From positions 124,001-188,000 of the forward strand of contig JJOH01000016.1 of NCBI GenBank assembly GCA_000696115.1: a DNA stretch of 64,000 nt, given 5' to 3'. The position numbers and the translations under genes were made by a program. A model generated the notes under the pieces. The model made no database searches and was not told the origin of the DNA. It saw nothing but the letters and a program-made list of their open reading frames with translations. Positions 25,601-33,426 of this stretch are shown piece after piece. The stretch is from Streptomyces olindensis (GTDB lineage: Bacteria > Actinomycetota > Actinomycetes > Streptomycetales > Streptomycetaceae). How positions within the stretch are numbered: the stretch's first letter is position 1; the number at the start of each line of letters is the position of its first letter.

Positions 25601-28600
25601 GCGCGCCTGCCGTTCGAACAGGCCGTGCAGGGTACCGGGGCCGGCCAGGTCGGTGTCCGTCCCGGTTTCCGTCCCTTCTCCGGTGTGCTCCAGACGGGCC
25701 AGTGCGGTGCGGTCGGCCGCCGTGAGGGCCGTCAGAGCCGCGAGTGGGGCGTCCGGCGTGTCCAGCGCCCGGCGCAGCACCTGCTCGACGTAGTCCACGA
25801 AGTGGCGCACCGTGGCCTCGTCGAACAGGGCCGTGTCGTACTCGACCATGAAGCGGACGCCGCCCGGGTGGCGGGTGAGGTAGACGCTCAGGTCGAACGG
25901 GGCGCGGTCGCTCGGGACGTCGAGCAGGGTGGAGGTGACGCGGGGCGGGTCGAACTCCGCCTCGCCCTCGTTCTCGTACTCCACCATCACTTGGAACAGC
26001 GGGTTGCGGCCCGGGTCGCGACGCGGGTTGAGGGCGCTGACCAGTTCGTCGAAGGGGACGCCGCTGTGCTCGTACGCCGCGGTGCTGCTCGCGCGGACCC
26101 GGCCCAGCAGGGTCGCGAAGTCCGGGTCGCCGGTGAGGTCCAGGCGCAGCGGGACCGTGTCGAGGAAGAGGCCGACGTGGTCCTCGGCCCCGGTGGGGCG
26201 GGACGCCACCGCCGTGCCGATCACCACGTCCCGCTGCCCGCTGAACCGGCCGAGGACCGCGCCGATCGCGCCGGTCAGCGTCATGAAGAGGGTGGCGCGC
26301 TGCCCGGCCGCCCACTTCTGCAGGCCGTCGGCCAGGTCGGCGTCCAGTGCGTGGGTGAGGCTCGCGCCCGCTCCCGTCCTGACCGGGGGGCGGGGGCGGT
26401 CGGTGGGCAGGGTCAGTTCGGGTGCGTCGGCGAGGTGGTGCCGCCAGAAGTCCAGGGACGCGGGGTCCGGCGGAGCGGCCGCCGGCAGTTCGGGCAGCGG
26501 TCGTGGTTCGGGACCTCCGCCCCGCCGGGCGCGGTAGTACGCGGCGAGGTCGCGGGCCAGCACGGCCGTGGAGGAGGAGTCGAAGACGATGTGGTGGGCG
26601 AGGAGGAAGAGCAGGTGGCGGTCGGGGGACAGGCGCAGCAGCCGGGCCGCGACCAGGGGGCCCGAGGACAGGTCGAGTCCGTGGTCCGCCGCGAGCACCG
26701 ACCGCAGGGCGGCCTCCTCCGTCGCACCCGTGTGATCCTCCACGGGGCAGTCCAGCGGCATGCGGTCGCGTATCTCCTGGTAGGGGACACCGTCCGTGTC
26801 GCCGAACACCGTGCGCAGCGCCGGGTGCCGGTCAGCGACCCGGTCCAGCGCCCAGCGCAGGGCCGGGACGTCCAGCGGGCCGTCCAGGCGGATCGCCTTC
26901 GGCTCGTGGTACATGGCGGTGCCGGGGTGCAGTTGCTCCAGGAACCAGATGCGGCGCTGGGCGGGGGTGAGGGGCGCCCGGCGGGGGGCCGAGGGGGCCG
27001 GAGGCCTTGTCCGGTGAGTGGCCGGGGCGCTGCCCGCGGCCCCCGAAGGGGCCGGTGCCGCCCTGCGGACCCGGTCCAGGACCGGCAGCGCCGCCAGCAC
27101 CTTCTCCTTCGGCACGCCGAAGTCCACGAAGCAGGCGATCTCGTCCGCTCCCGCGGCCAGCAGACGCCGTACGGTCTCCGCGGCCGTGCGCTCGTCGCCG
27201 ATCAGGGCGCGGGAGTCGCAGTAGCGCTCGTAGGCCCGCCCGAGGAGGAACTCCACGTCCTCCTCCGGGGTGTTCTCCAGGTCCACCCGGAAGCCGAGAC
27301 TGTTGGTGACCTGGTCGAAGAGGGAGAGCGAGGAACGCAGATACGACAGGAACGGCCGGTACGCCTCGGCCCGCGCCCGGTCCGCGTCCTCCTCGAGGTA
27401 GGTGTGCACGAGCACCACCACCCGCCCGGCCGCCGGGTCGAGACCGTGCTCGGCACGGCAGCGCCGGTACAGGGCGATGTTCTCGGCCAGTTGCTCCACC
27501 GTCTGCGTCATCAGGTTGGTGACCACGCCGAGGTCCTCGGCGGCCGCCCGGCGGTAGCTGTCCGGGTTCCCGACGACGGCCACGTACATCGGCGGGCTGT
27601 CCTGGACGGGGCGTGGGTGCAGGCGGATCTCGACGGGGGTGCCGTCGCCCGCCGTGGTCTTCAGCGGCTCGCCCGACCAGAGGTGCCGTACGGTCTTCAA
27701 CTGCTCGTACATCACCTCGCGGTGGCGGCCGAAGTTCTGCGGGGCGAGCGCGAAGTCGGTGGCGTGCCAGCCGCTCGCGAAGCACAGGCCCGTCCGGCCG
27801 CCGGAGATGTTGTCGACGACCGACCACTCCTCGGCGACCCGGGCGGGATGGTGCAGCGGCAGGACGACGGACCCGGCGTGCAGCCGGACCCGGCTGGTCC
27901 GGGCGGCGAGGGCCGCGGCCAGTACGGAGGGGTTCGGGAACAGCGCCCCGAAGGAGTTGAAGTGCCGCTCGGGGAACCACAGGGCGTGGAAGCCGTGCCG
28001 GTCGGCGAAGTCCGCGGCGGCCATGATCAGGCCGTACTTGTCGTGGTCGCCGTCCTGGGGGTAGTCGCCGAAGAAGTAGAGGCTGAAGTCGGTGTTTCCG
28101 GTGGGTGAGGTGGAGGGGACGGGGGCTGGGGCGGTGCTGACGGCCGGGGTGGTGTCGACGGCCGTGGTCGTGTCGAAGGCGGTGGGCTCGGGCGGTGGTG
28201 TCGCGGTGGCGGTCGTCGCGAGGACGTCGAGCTGGCGGGTGATCATCTCGCCGACCTGCTCGACGAGTTGTCCTGCCAGTTGCAGCTGTTGTCCGAAGAG
28301 GGCGGTCAGGCCTTGGGTGGACTCCTGCGCGGCGGCGGGCGCCACTGATGGCCGGACCACGGGCTCCGCGACCACCGTTGCCGCTTCCTGAACCACCGTC
28401 GCCGCTTCCTGGACCACGGTGTCCGAGGCGCGGCCCACCGGCCGCCCGTCCCCCCGCAGCTCCCCGACCCGCTCCGCCAGCCTCCGTGGCGTGTCCGCCG
28501 TGTCGAAGACCTCGCGGACCGGGACGCGGACGCCGTACCGCTGCTCCAGTTCCGTCGTCATGCCCATCAGGGACAGCGAGTCGGCGCCCAGTTCGAAGAA

Positions 28601-28780
28601 CGAGCTGTCCGGTGCGACCTCGGCGAGCGTCCGGCCGAGCTTCTCCGCCGTCAGCTCCCGGACGGTCTCCAGGACGTCGAGAAGCTCACCGTCCGCGGGG
28701 CTCTCGGGCCGCTCGGGAGCCGCGACCGGCACAGCGACCTCGTCAGGAGTCGCGACCGGCACAGCGGCCTCGTACGGCAC
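22634..28780 (-). CDS. PKS-NRPS megasynthase, NRPS half: ACP-MSL-C-A-PCP-C
   Basis: About 2,048 residues. Domains in order: ACP (FFELGADSLSLMG, near residue 55); luciferase-like FMN monooxygenase of the natural-product type (MSL, about 205-540: DFSLYFFGDYP, ALWFPERHFNSFG); condensation domain (HHIVFDSSS); adenylation domain (HTSGSTGRPKG, NQYGPTE, YRTGDLG, KVRGHRVEPGE, NASGKLDR); PCP (FFELGGHSLSAIR); and a terminal condensation domain (FHHAVCDGWS). By eye the A-domain pocket reads D-V-Q-F-F-A-Q-I-I-K, closest to proline codes. There is no thioesterase, so the last C domain probably releases the product. GTG 28780 is only a nominal start. The frame continues upstream into antisense-like sequence, and the true N terminus is probably the PKS half (28651-33426), joined by a frameshift near 28775-28800. 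Confidence 0.85.
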   Translation of the reverse strand: MPYEAAVPVATPDEVAVPVAAPERPESPADGELLDVLETVRELTAEKLGRTLAEVAPDSSFFELGADSLSLMGMTTELEQRYGVRVPVREVFDTADTPRRLAERVGELRGDGRPVGRASDTVVQEAATVVQEAATVVAEPVVRPSVAPAAAQESTQGLTALFGQQLQLAGQLVEQVGEMITRQLDVLATTATATPPPEPTAFDTTTAVDTTPAVSTAPAPVPSTSPTGNTDFSLYFFGDYPQDGDHDKYGLIMAAADFADRHGFHALWFPERHFNSFGALFPNPSVLAAALAARTSRVRLHAGSVVLPLHHPARVAEEWSVVDNISGGRTGLCFASGWHATDFALAPQNFGRHREVMYEQLKTVRHLWSGEPLKTTAGDGTPVEIRLHPRPVQDSPPMYVAVVGNPDSYRRAAAEDLGVVTNLMTQTVEQLAENIALYRRCRAEHGLDPAAGRVVVLVHTYLEEDADRARAEAYRPFLSYLRSSLSLFDQVTNSLGFRVDLENTPEEDVEFLLGRAYERYCDSRALIGDERTAAETVRRLLAAGADEIACFVDFGVPKEKVLAALPVLDRVRRAAPAPSGAAGSAPATHRTRPPAPSAPRRAPLTPAQRRIWFLEQLHPGTAMYHEPKAIRLDGPLDVPALRWALDRVADRHPALRTVFGDTDGVPYQEIRDRMPLDCPVEDHTGATEEAALRSVLAADHGLDLSSGPLVAARLLRLSPDRHLLFLLAHHIVFDSSSTAVLARDLAAYYRARRGGGPEPRPLPELPAAAPPDPASLDFWRHHLADAPELTLPTDRPRPPVRTGAGASLTHALDADLADGLQKWAAGQRATLFMTLTGAIGAVLGRFSGQRDVVIGTAVASRPTGAEDHVGLFLDTVPLRLDLTGDPDFATLLGRVRASSTAAYEHSGVPFDELVSALNPRRDPGRNPLFQVMVEYENEGEAEFDPPRVTSTLLDVPSDRAPFDLSVYLTRHPGGVRFMVEYDTALFDEATVRHFVDYVEQVLRRALDTPDAPLAALTALTAADRTALARLEHTGEGTETGTDTDLAGPGTLHGLFERQARRTPDAVALLGDEGRVSYAELDAAANRLAHLLRTRGAHRGQRVAVLLPRGPRLITALLAVLKTGAAYVPLDPSLPAPRLSLLLADTKPVLLLTSEATDRPDLELPVQLVESVDDTLPSTPLADGAGPQDPAYCIHTSGSTGRPKGVVVPHRGPGNLVRQHLSRHPALRTLQWTSPAFDVSVQEIFTTLASGAALVLVDDAVRHDPAAVAETVRRHEVQRLFMPCTPLKYLMETAPELPSLRELFSAGEALQLTPAFRRFLSTHPHCALHNQYGPTETSIIVTSHRVDPAGEEWPPIGTPVPGARIRLLDGTGRPVPVGAVGEIHVGGVPVAHGYHERPAESAAAFLDDGEGGVLYRTGDLGRWRTDGTLEYRGRADDQVKVRGHRVEPGEVQAALTALPAVRDAAVLPRRDRHGDTELVAYVVLDDGTSGPAVRAALTARLPDHLVPRRWVTLDRLPVNASGKLDRTALPEPGDDSDGSAEPSRSEPATALERTLHDLWCEELDTRPVPVTTPFFELGGHSLSAIRLLNRMREAADVDLTMAEFFLDPTIRGIANRARVVDTAPMPSTLRRLWRRHHALADPSVYNIAHRVDLHGDLDPGALHRALTDLVARHHALRGRPVRRQDGRYEVEVLAEVPVSLPVSDLRAHAGDPEEALDRWCREQVSVPFTMDQPPLFRFGLARVAPDRWVLVTVFHHAVCDGWSLGIIRRDLADLYHAHRTGTPPRLPAPTAQFTDFARAEHALPDDRRKTLEHFWRTELDGIPLRPPLPYDHPRPRALSGRGALHTWTIDDDTPARLTATATRLGTTPYTVLAATFATWLGTLCGGQSDIVLAASSANRIRHDRSDIVGILGDAVLLRARLSEADSFPALVDQLSTTLFTALDHQELPLTDVVSLVAPDLADSLFPTVLFTVITTEPPTLNLQDTRTTVRALPAEGVARNELYVVIAPEADTITVTFEYSTDLFRAETAAEWGRSFTQVLREVTASPSR

Positions 28781-31700
28781 CTGCGCCGGCGCAGCGGATG
28801 CCCCGGCAGCGGGACCCGGCCCCCGTCCGTGACGAGCGCCCGCCAGTCCAGGTCGGCGCCCCTGGCGTACAGCGAGCCGAGGGCCGTCAGGAAGCCGTGC
28901 GCCTGCTCGGCGGCCCCGTCCCCGTCGCCCTGCCCGCTCAGCCAGCGGCTGTCGGGTACGCAGTGCCGGCCGAGGCCGGTGAGCGTCCGCCCGGCGCCGA
29001 GCTCCACGAAGTCGCGGCAGCCCTGCTCCACCGCCGCCTCCATGGCGAGGTCGAAGCGGACCGGCTGCCGGGCCTGGCGGCAGAGGTGGTCGGCGTCGAC
29101 CGTCCACCCCGGCCGGCGCAGCTCACCGTCGGCCGTGGTCACCAGCGGGGTGTGCAGCGGGCGGTACGTCACCTCGCGTGCCCGGGCGCGGAACTCGTCC
29201 AGCGCGCTGTCGACGTCCGCCGAGTGGAACGCCCGGTCGACCGGCAGCGCACGCCACCGCAGACCCTCCTGGTCGAGCAGTCGCGCCGCCTCCTTGAGTG
29301 CCTGGGGCGAGCCGGAGAGCACCTGGGCCCGGGGGCCGTTGACCGCGCCGAGCTCCGCACCGCACGCCGAGGCGACGCGCTCGGCGGTGGCCCGGTCGGC
29401 CCGGACCGCGAGCATGCCCCCGGCCGGGCAGCGGAGCTGCATCAGACGCCCGCGCCAGGCGGTGAGGCGCAGCCCGTCCTCCAGGGTCAGGGCGCCCGCC
29501 GCGTACAGGGCGGCGTACTCGCCGACGCTGTGGCCGAACAGCAGTTGGGGCCGTATCCCGGCCGCCCGCCAGGCATCCGCCAGCGCCGCCTGATGGGCGA
29601 AGAGGGCGGCCTGCGCGGTCTCGGTGGGCCAGGGCCCGTCGGCCGCGGGGGAACCGGCCGTACCGGGAGCGGCCAGCAGCGGGGCGAGCAGGCCGCCGCC
29701 GAACTCAGCGGCGTGGAGCGCCTCGCACCGGTCGAGCGTGGCCCGGGCGGCGGGGCTCACGGCGTACAGGCCGCTCGCCATGCCGGGGCGGGCGGTGCCC
29801 TGGCCCGCGCAGGCGAAGGCGACCGGGCCGACAGGGGCCGGCGTGAGGCGTGCCGCCGCGCTCGGTTCGGCGTGGCGGTGTTCCTCCAGCGCGCGGGCGA
29901 GGTCGCCGGCCGTGCGGCCCGCCACGGCGAGGCGCGCCGGGCGGTGCGGCCGGCCGAGGGCCAGGGTGGCGGCCACGTCGGCGGCGGGAAGGTCCGGGTG
30001 GGCCAGGAACCGGTCACGGAGGCCGGCCGTCAGTTCGTCCAGGGCCTCGGTGTCGCGGGCCGACACGGGGACGAGGGCGGGCAGTTCGGGCACCGGGCGG
30101 GGCCGAGGCGGCGGGGCCTCCTCCAGGACCACGTGGGCGTTGGTGCCGCCGACGCCGAGCGCGCTGACGCCGGCCCGGCGGGGCACGCCGTCCGGGACCG
30201 TCCAGGGCCGCAGCTCCGTGGCGAGCGTCAACCGGCCGTCGTGCAGGGGGAGGTCGGGGTTGGGTCGGGTGAGGTGGGGTGTCGGTACCAGGGTGCGGTG
30301 GCGGAGCATCAGGACCGTCTTGATGAGCCCGGCCATGCCCGCGCAGCTGTCGAGGTGCCCGATGTTCGGCTTCACCGAGCCCACGGCGCAGGAGCCGCCG
30401 CGGTCACCGCCGTCCGAGCGGAGTGCCCGCGCCAGCGCCGTGAGTTCGACGGGGTCGCCGAGCCGCGTTCCCGTGCCGTGCGCCTCCACGTAGGAGATCG
30501 TCTCCGGCGGTACGTCCGCCCGGCGCAGGGCCTGGCGCACGACGTCGGCCTGGCCCTCGACGCCGGGGGCGCTGAAGCCGACCTTGGCGGCGCCGTCGTT
30601 GTTGACCGCCGAGCCGAGGATCACCCCGTGCACGGTGTCGCCGTCGGCCAGCGCCCGGTCGAGGCGCTTGAGCAGCACGGCGGCCACGCCGTTGCCGCCG
30701 ACGGTCCCGTCGGCCTCCGCGTCGAAGGCGCGGCACCGCCCGGTGGGCGACAGGATCGACCCGGGGTGGCTGTGGTAGCCGGTCTGCTGCGGCAGGTGCA
30801 CGGCGGCGGCGCCCGCCAGCGCCAGGTCCGCCTCACCGGTCACCAGCGCCTGGACCGCGAGGTGCACCGCGACGAGGGACGTCGAGCAGGCCGTCTGCAC
30901 GCCGATGGCCGGCCCGGTGAGGCCGAGCCGGTAGGCGACCCGGGTGGCGAGGAAGTCCGGCTCCTGCCCGATGGCCGACTGCATGCCGGCGGCCGGGTCC
31001 GCGGGGTCGTACGGCGAGCCGGTCGCGGACTGCTGGTGATCGTAGAGGTTCATGCCCGACCCGGCGAACACCCCGACCCGGACGCCCGGCGCGGTCACCG
31101 CGTGGCCGCCGTCCTCCAGGGCCTCGTGGCAGCACTCCAGGAACAGCCGGTGCGCGGGGTGCGTGAGCCCGGTCTCCTTGGGGCTCATGCCGAAGAAGTC
31201 CCCGTCGAACTCCTCGACGCCGTCGAGGACCCCGGCGACGGGCACGAGGCCGGGCGCGCGGCGCTGCTCCCGGGTGAGGCCCGCCGCCTGGAGCTCCCGC
31301 TCGCCGAACACCCGGACGCTGTCCACGCCGTCCCGCAGGTTCGCCCAGAACCCGTCCACCGAGTCGGCGCCGGGGAAGCGCAGCGACAGCCCGATGACGG
31401 CCACGCGGCGGTCGGTGGAGCCGTCGTCGCCCCGCCTCTCGGGCACGGTCACGCGGCGGTCGGGGGAGCCGTCGTCGTCCCGCGTCTCGGGCACGGCCGC
31501 CGCCGTCGTGCCGCCCGCGAGGTGTGCGGCGAGCGCGGCGGCCGTCGGGTGCTCGAAGAACGCCGTCTGGGCGACCGGTGTTCCCAGGCGCTCGGACAGC
31601 CGGTTCCGTAACCGCACCACCAGCACGGACGTCAGGCCGAGTTCGTAGAACGGCACGTCCACGTCGACCGGGCGGCCCAGCACGGCGCCCAGTTCCTCCC

Positions 31701-33426
31701 GGACGGCACGGGTCACCGCGTCGGCGTCCCGGTGCAGCCGCTTCGGAAGCTCGGCGCGCCGCACCTTGCCCGCCGGTGTCCGCGGGAACTCGTCCTCCGG
31801 GACGGGCAGCACGTACGCGGCGGTGAGCCGGAGGCGGGTGAACAGCGCGGCCCTGACCTCCGCGGCGATCCGCGGGTCCTCGTCGGCGCCGCGGCTGACG
31901 AAGAACACGGCGAGTTCCTCCGTGCCCCGCTCGGCGTCCGGGATGCCGCAGGCGGCGACCTCGCCCTGCCGGACGCCGTCGACGGCGGTGGCGGTCTCCT
32001 CCACCTCGTGGCAGTACACGTTGTGGCCGTTGAGGATGATGACGTCCTTGCGGCGGCCCGTGATGACGACCTGGCCCTCGTCGAGGAAGGCCAGGTCGCC
32101 CGTGTCCAGCCAGTCGCGTCCGGCCGGGTAGGCGGCGGCGTCCGCCTCCGGGTTGTTCACGTAGCCGGGGGTGAGCCGCGCGGGCGAGTGGACCTGGAGC
32201 CGGCCGATCCGGCCCGGCGGGGCGAGGTCGCCGCGGTCGTCGACGATGCGCAGGGTGACGCCGTGCGCGGGCGAGCCGGAGGCGACGAAGGTGACGCAGT
32301 CCGCGTCCGGGGCGTCCTCGGCGGCCCGGAGCAGATCGCCGCCCAGGCTGCTCTTGAGCAGGCGGTGCACGGTGCCCGGCCGGTCCAGCCGGCCGTAGGT
32401 GACGGCCGTGACCGTCTCGGCCATGCCCCACACCGGGGCGATGTGCTCCTCGCGCACGCCGAACGGGGCCGTCGCGTCGAGGAAGCGGCGCAGCACCGGC
32501 AGCACCACCCGCTCGCCCCCGCACAGCAGGGACTTCAGGCCGCTCAGGTCCCAGTGGCGGCCGGGCCGCTCGGCGAGCGCGTCGGCGACCAGCCGGTAGG
32601 CGAAGGTCGGGGCCCAGCTGTGCCGCGCCCGGTGTTCGTGGAGGAGGTCGAGCCAGCGCAGCGGGTCGGCGAGGACCCGGTCGGTGGGCGCGTGCACGTT
32701 GGTGCTGCCGGTGAAGACGGCGAGCACGTGGTAGAGCAGGAAGGCGCCGCTGTGGTCGACGGGCAGCCAGTTGACCAGGGTGTCGTCCGGGCGGACGTCG
32801 AGGACGCGGCGGCTGCTCGCCGCGAAGTCCGCGAGCCCGGCGTGCGTCAGCCGCGCGGCCTTCGGGACGCCGGTGCTGCCGGAGGACAGCATCAGCAGGG
32901 CCGTGTCGGACGGGTCCGGCTCGACGTGGTCGTCCGCGGGCGGCGCGTCCAGGCAGTCCCGGGCGAGGGCGACGCGCGGCGCGGGCGTGGCACCGGCGAG
33001 CGCCGCCGCGCCGGGCGCGTCGGTCAGGACGAGCGGCCCGTCGAGTAACGCGCAGGCCTGCCGCAGCCGTTCAAAGGCGGGGGAGCCCGGCGCGGGATGC
33101 TCGGCGATGGCCACCGGGAGGGCGCCGCCGAGCACACAGGCCCAGAAGGCGGGGAAGAACTCGTCCAGGGGCAGCCCGCACAGCACCACCGGATCGCCGC
33201 GCCGCACCCCTCGGGCGCGCAGGCCGGTGAGCATGCGGCGGGCCGCGTCCAGCAGTTCGGGGTACGACCGTGAGCCGGTCGTGCCGTCGGCGGCGACGGT
33301 GACGACGGCCCCGCCGGGGGCCGACCGGGCGGCGCCCAGCAGCGCCCGTACGGCGTCGACCGGATCGTCCTGCGTGCGCTCGGGCTCAGGACCCGTGCAG
33401 ATGGCTTGCCCCCGTAGACGTTCCAT
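28651..33426 (-). CDS. PKS-NRPS megasynthase, PKS half: acyl-AMP ligase-ACP-KS-AT
   Basis: 1,591 residues from ATG 33426 (GGGAGAG upstream). It begins with a FAAL-like acyl-AMP ligase (about 25-560: LLMLSSGSTGVPKAA, LDTGDLAF, TPAGKVRR) that would load a carboxylic acid starter. An ACP follows (ELGLTSVLVVRLR, about 605). The ketosynthase has TACSTSL, EAHGTGT and KPNIGHL. The acyltransferase has GHSVGEYAALYAAGAL and an AFHS motif typical of malonyl-CoA. No KR, DH or ER is present, so the extension unit stays a beta-ketone. After the conserved AT end (VPLPGHPL) the frame reads arginine-rich nonsense and stops at 28651, while the ACP continues in another frame. Two leucines (127 and 606) are TTA codons. 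The start overlaps the MFS gene by 41 bases. Confidence 0.88.
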   Translation of the reverse strand: MERLRGQAICTGPEPERTQDDPVDAVRALLGAARSAPGGAVVTVAADGTTGSRSYPELLDAARRMLTGLRARGVRRGDPVVLCGLPLDEFFPAFWACVLGGALPVAIAEHPAPGSPAFERLRQACALLDGPLVLTDAPGAAALAGATPAPRVALARDCLDAPPADDHVEPDPSDTALLMLSSGSTGVPKAARLTHAGLADFAASSRRVLDVRPDDTLVNWLPVDHSGAFLLYHVLAVFTGSTNVHAPTDRVLADPLRWLDLLHEHRARHSWAPTFAYRLVADALAERPGRHWDLSGLKSLLCGGERVVLPVLRRFLDATAPFGVREEHIAPVWGMAETVTAVTYGRLDRPGTVHRLLKSSLGGDLLRAAEDAPDADCVTFVASGSPAHGVTLRIVDDRGDLAPPGRIGRLQVHSPARLTPGYVNNPEADAAAYPAGRDWLDTGDLAFLDEGQVVITGRRKDVIILNGHNVYCHEVEETATAVDGVRQGEVAACGIPDAERGTEELAVFFVSRGADEDPRIAAEVRAALFTRLRLTAAYVLPVPEDEFPRTPAGKVRRAELPKRLHRDADAVTRAVREELGAVLGRPVDVDVPFYELGLTSVLVVRLRNRLSERLGTPVAQTAFFEHPTAAALAAHLAGGTTAAAVPETRDDDGSPDRRVTVPERRGDDGSTDRRVAVIGLSLRFPGADSVDGFWANLRDGVDSVRVFGERELQAAGLTREQRRAPGLVPVAGVLDGVEEFDGDFFGMSPKETGLTHPAHRLFLECCHEALEDGGHAVTAPGVRVGVFAGSGMNLYDHQQSATGSPYDPADPAAGMQSAIGQEPDFLATRVAYRLGLTGPAIGVQTACSTSLVAVHLAVQALVTGEADLALAGAAAVHLPQQTGYHSHPGSILSPTGRCRAFDAEADGTVGGNGVAAVLLKRLDRALADGDTVHGVILGSAVNNDGAAKVGFSAPGVEGQADVVRQALRRADVPPETISYVEAHGTGTRLGDPVELTALARALRSDGGDRGGSCAVGSVKPNIGHLDSCAGMAGLIKTVLMLRHRTLVPTPHLTRPNPDLPLHDGRLTLATELRPWTVPDGVPRRAGVSALGVGGTNAHVVLEEAPPPRPRPVPELPALVPVSARDTEALDELTAGLRDRFLAHPDLPAADVAATLALGRPHRPARLAVAGRTAGDLARALEEHRHAEPSAAARLTPAPVGPVAFACAGQGTARPGMASGLYAVSPAARATLDRCEALHAAEFGGGLLAPLLAAPGTAGSPAADGPWPTETAQAALFAHQAALADAWRAAGIRPQLLFGHSVGEYAALYAAGALTLEDGLRLTAWRGRLMQLRCPAGGMLAVRADRATAERVASACGAELGAVNGPRAQVLSGSPQALKEAARLLDQEGLRWRALPVDRAFHSADVDSALDEFRARAREVTYRPLHTPLVTTADGELRRPGWTVDADHLCRQARQPVRFDLAMEAAVEQGCRDFVELGAGRTLTGLGRHCVPDSRWLSGQGDGDGAAEQAHGFLTALGSLYARGADLDWRALVTDGGRVPLPGHPLRRRRCRTRPLCRSRLLTRSLCRSRLPSGPRAPRTVSFSTSWRPSGS
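28721..28780 (-). repeat. Two 30-bp tandem copies at the AT-ACP2 frame break
   Basis: Copies at 28721-28750 and 28751-28780 share CGCGACCGGCACAGCG and the following CCTCGT. In the NRPS frame they encode a repeated AVPVA linker. The reading-frame change of the megasynthase falls immediately next to them. Confidence 0.8.
31402..31497 (-). repeat. Two 48-bp tandem copies in the ACP1-KS linker
   Basis: Units at 31402-31449 and 31450-31497 are nearly identical and encode a 16-residue repeat (PERRGDDGSTDRRVAV and PETRDDDGSPDRRVTV). The length is a multiple of three, so the frame is kept. It is a recent expansion of a flexible linker. Confidence 0.9.

Noticed and set aside
24272..28108. 1,278-codon plus-strand frame across the NRPS
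   Set aside because: It is antisense to strongly conserved C, A and MSL domains; such frames are common in very GC-rich DNA.
28651..28780. Two natural, separately translated PKS and NRPS genes
   Set aside because: The 130-base overlap in different frames, the nonsense tail after AT and the lack of a ribosome site make a frame error or frameshift more likely, though not proven.
28348..31611. 1,087-codon plus-strand frame across KS/AT
   Set aside because: It is antisense to KS and AT motifs, with composition typical of shadow frames.
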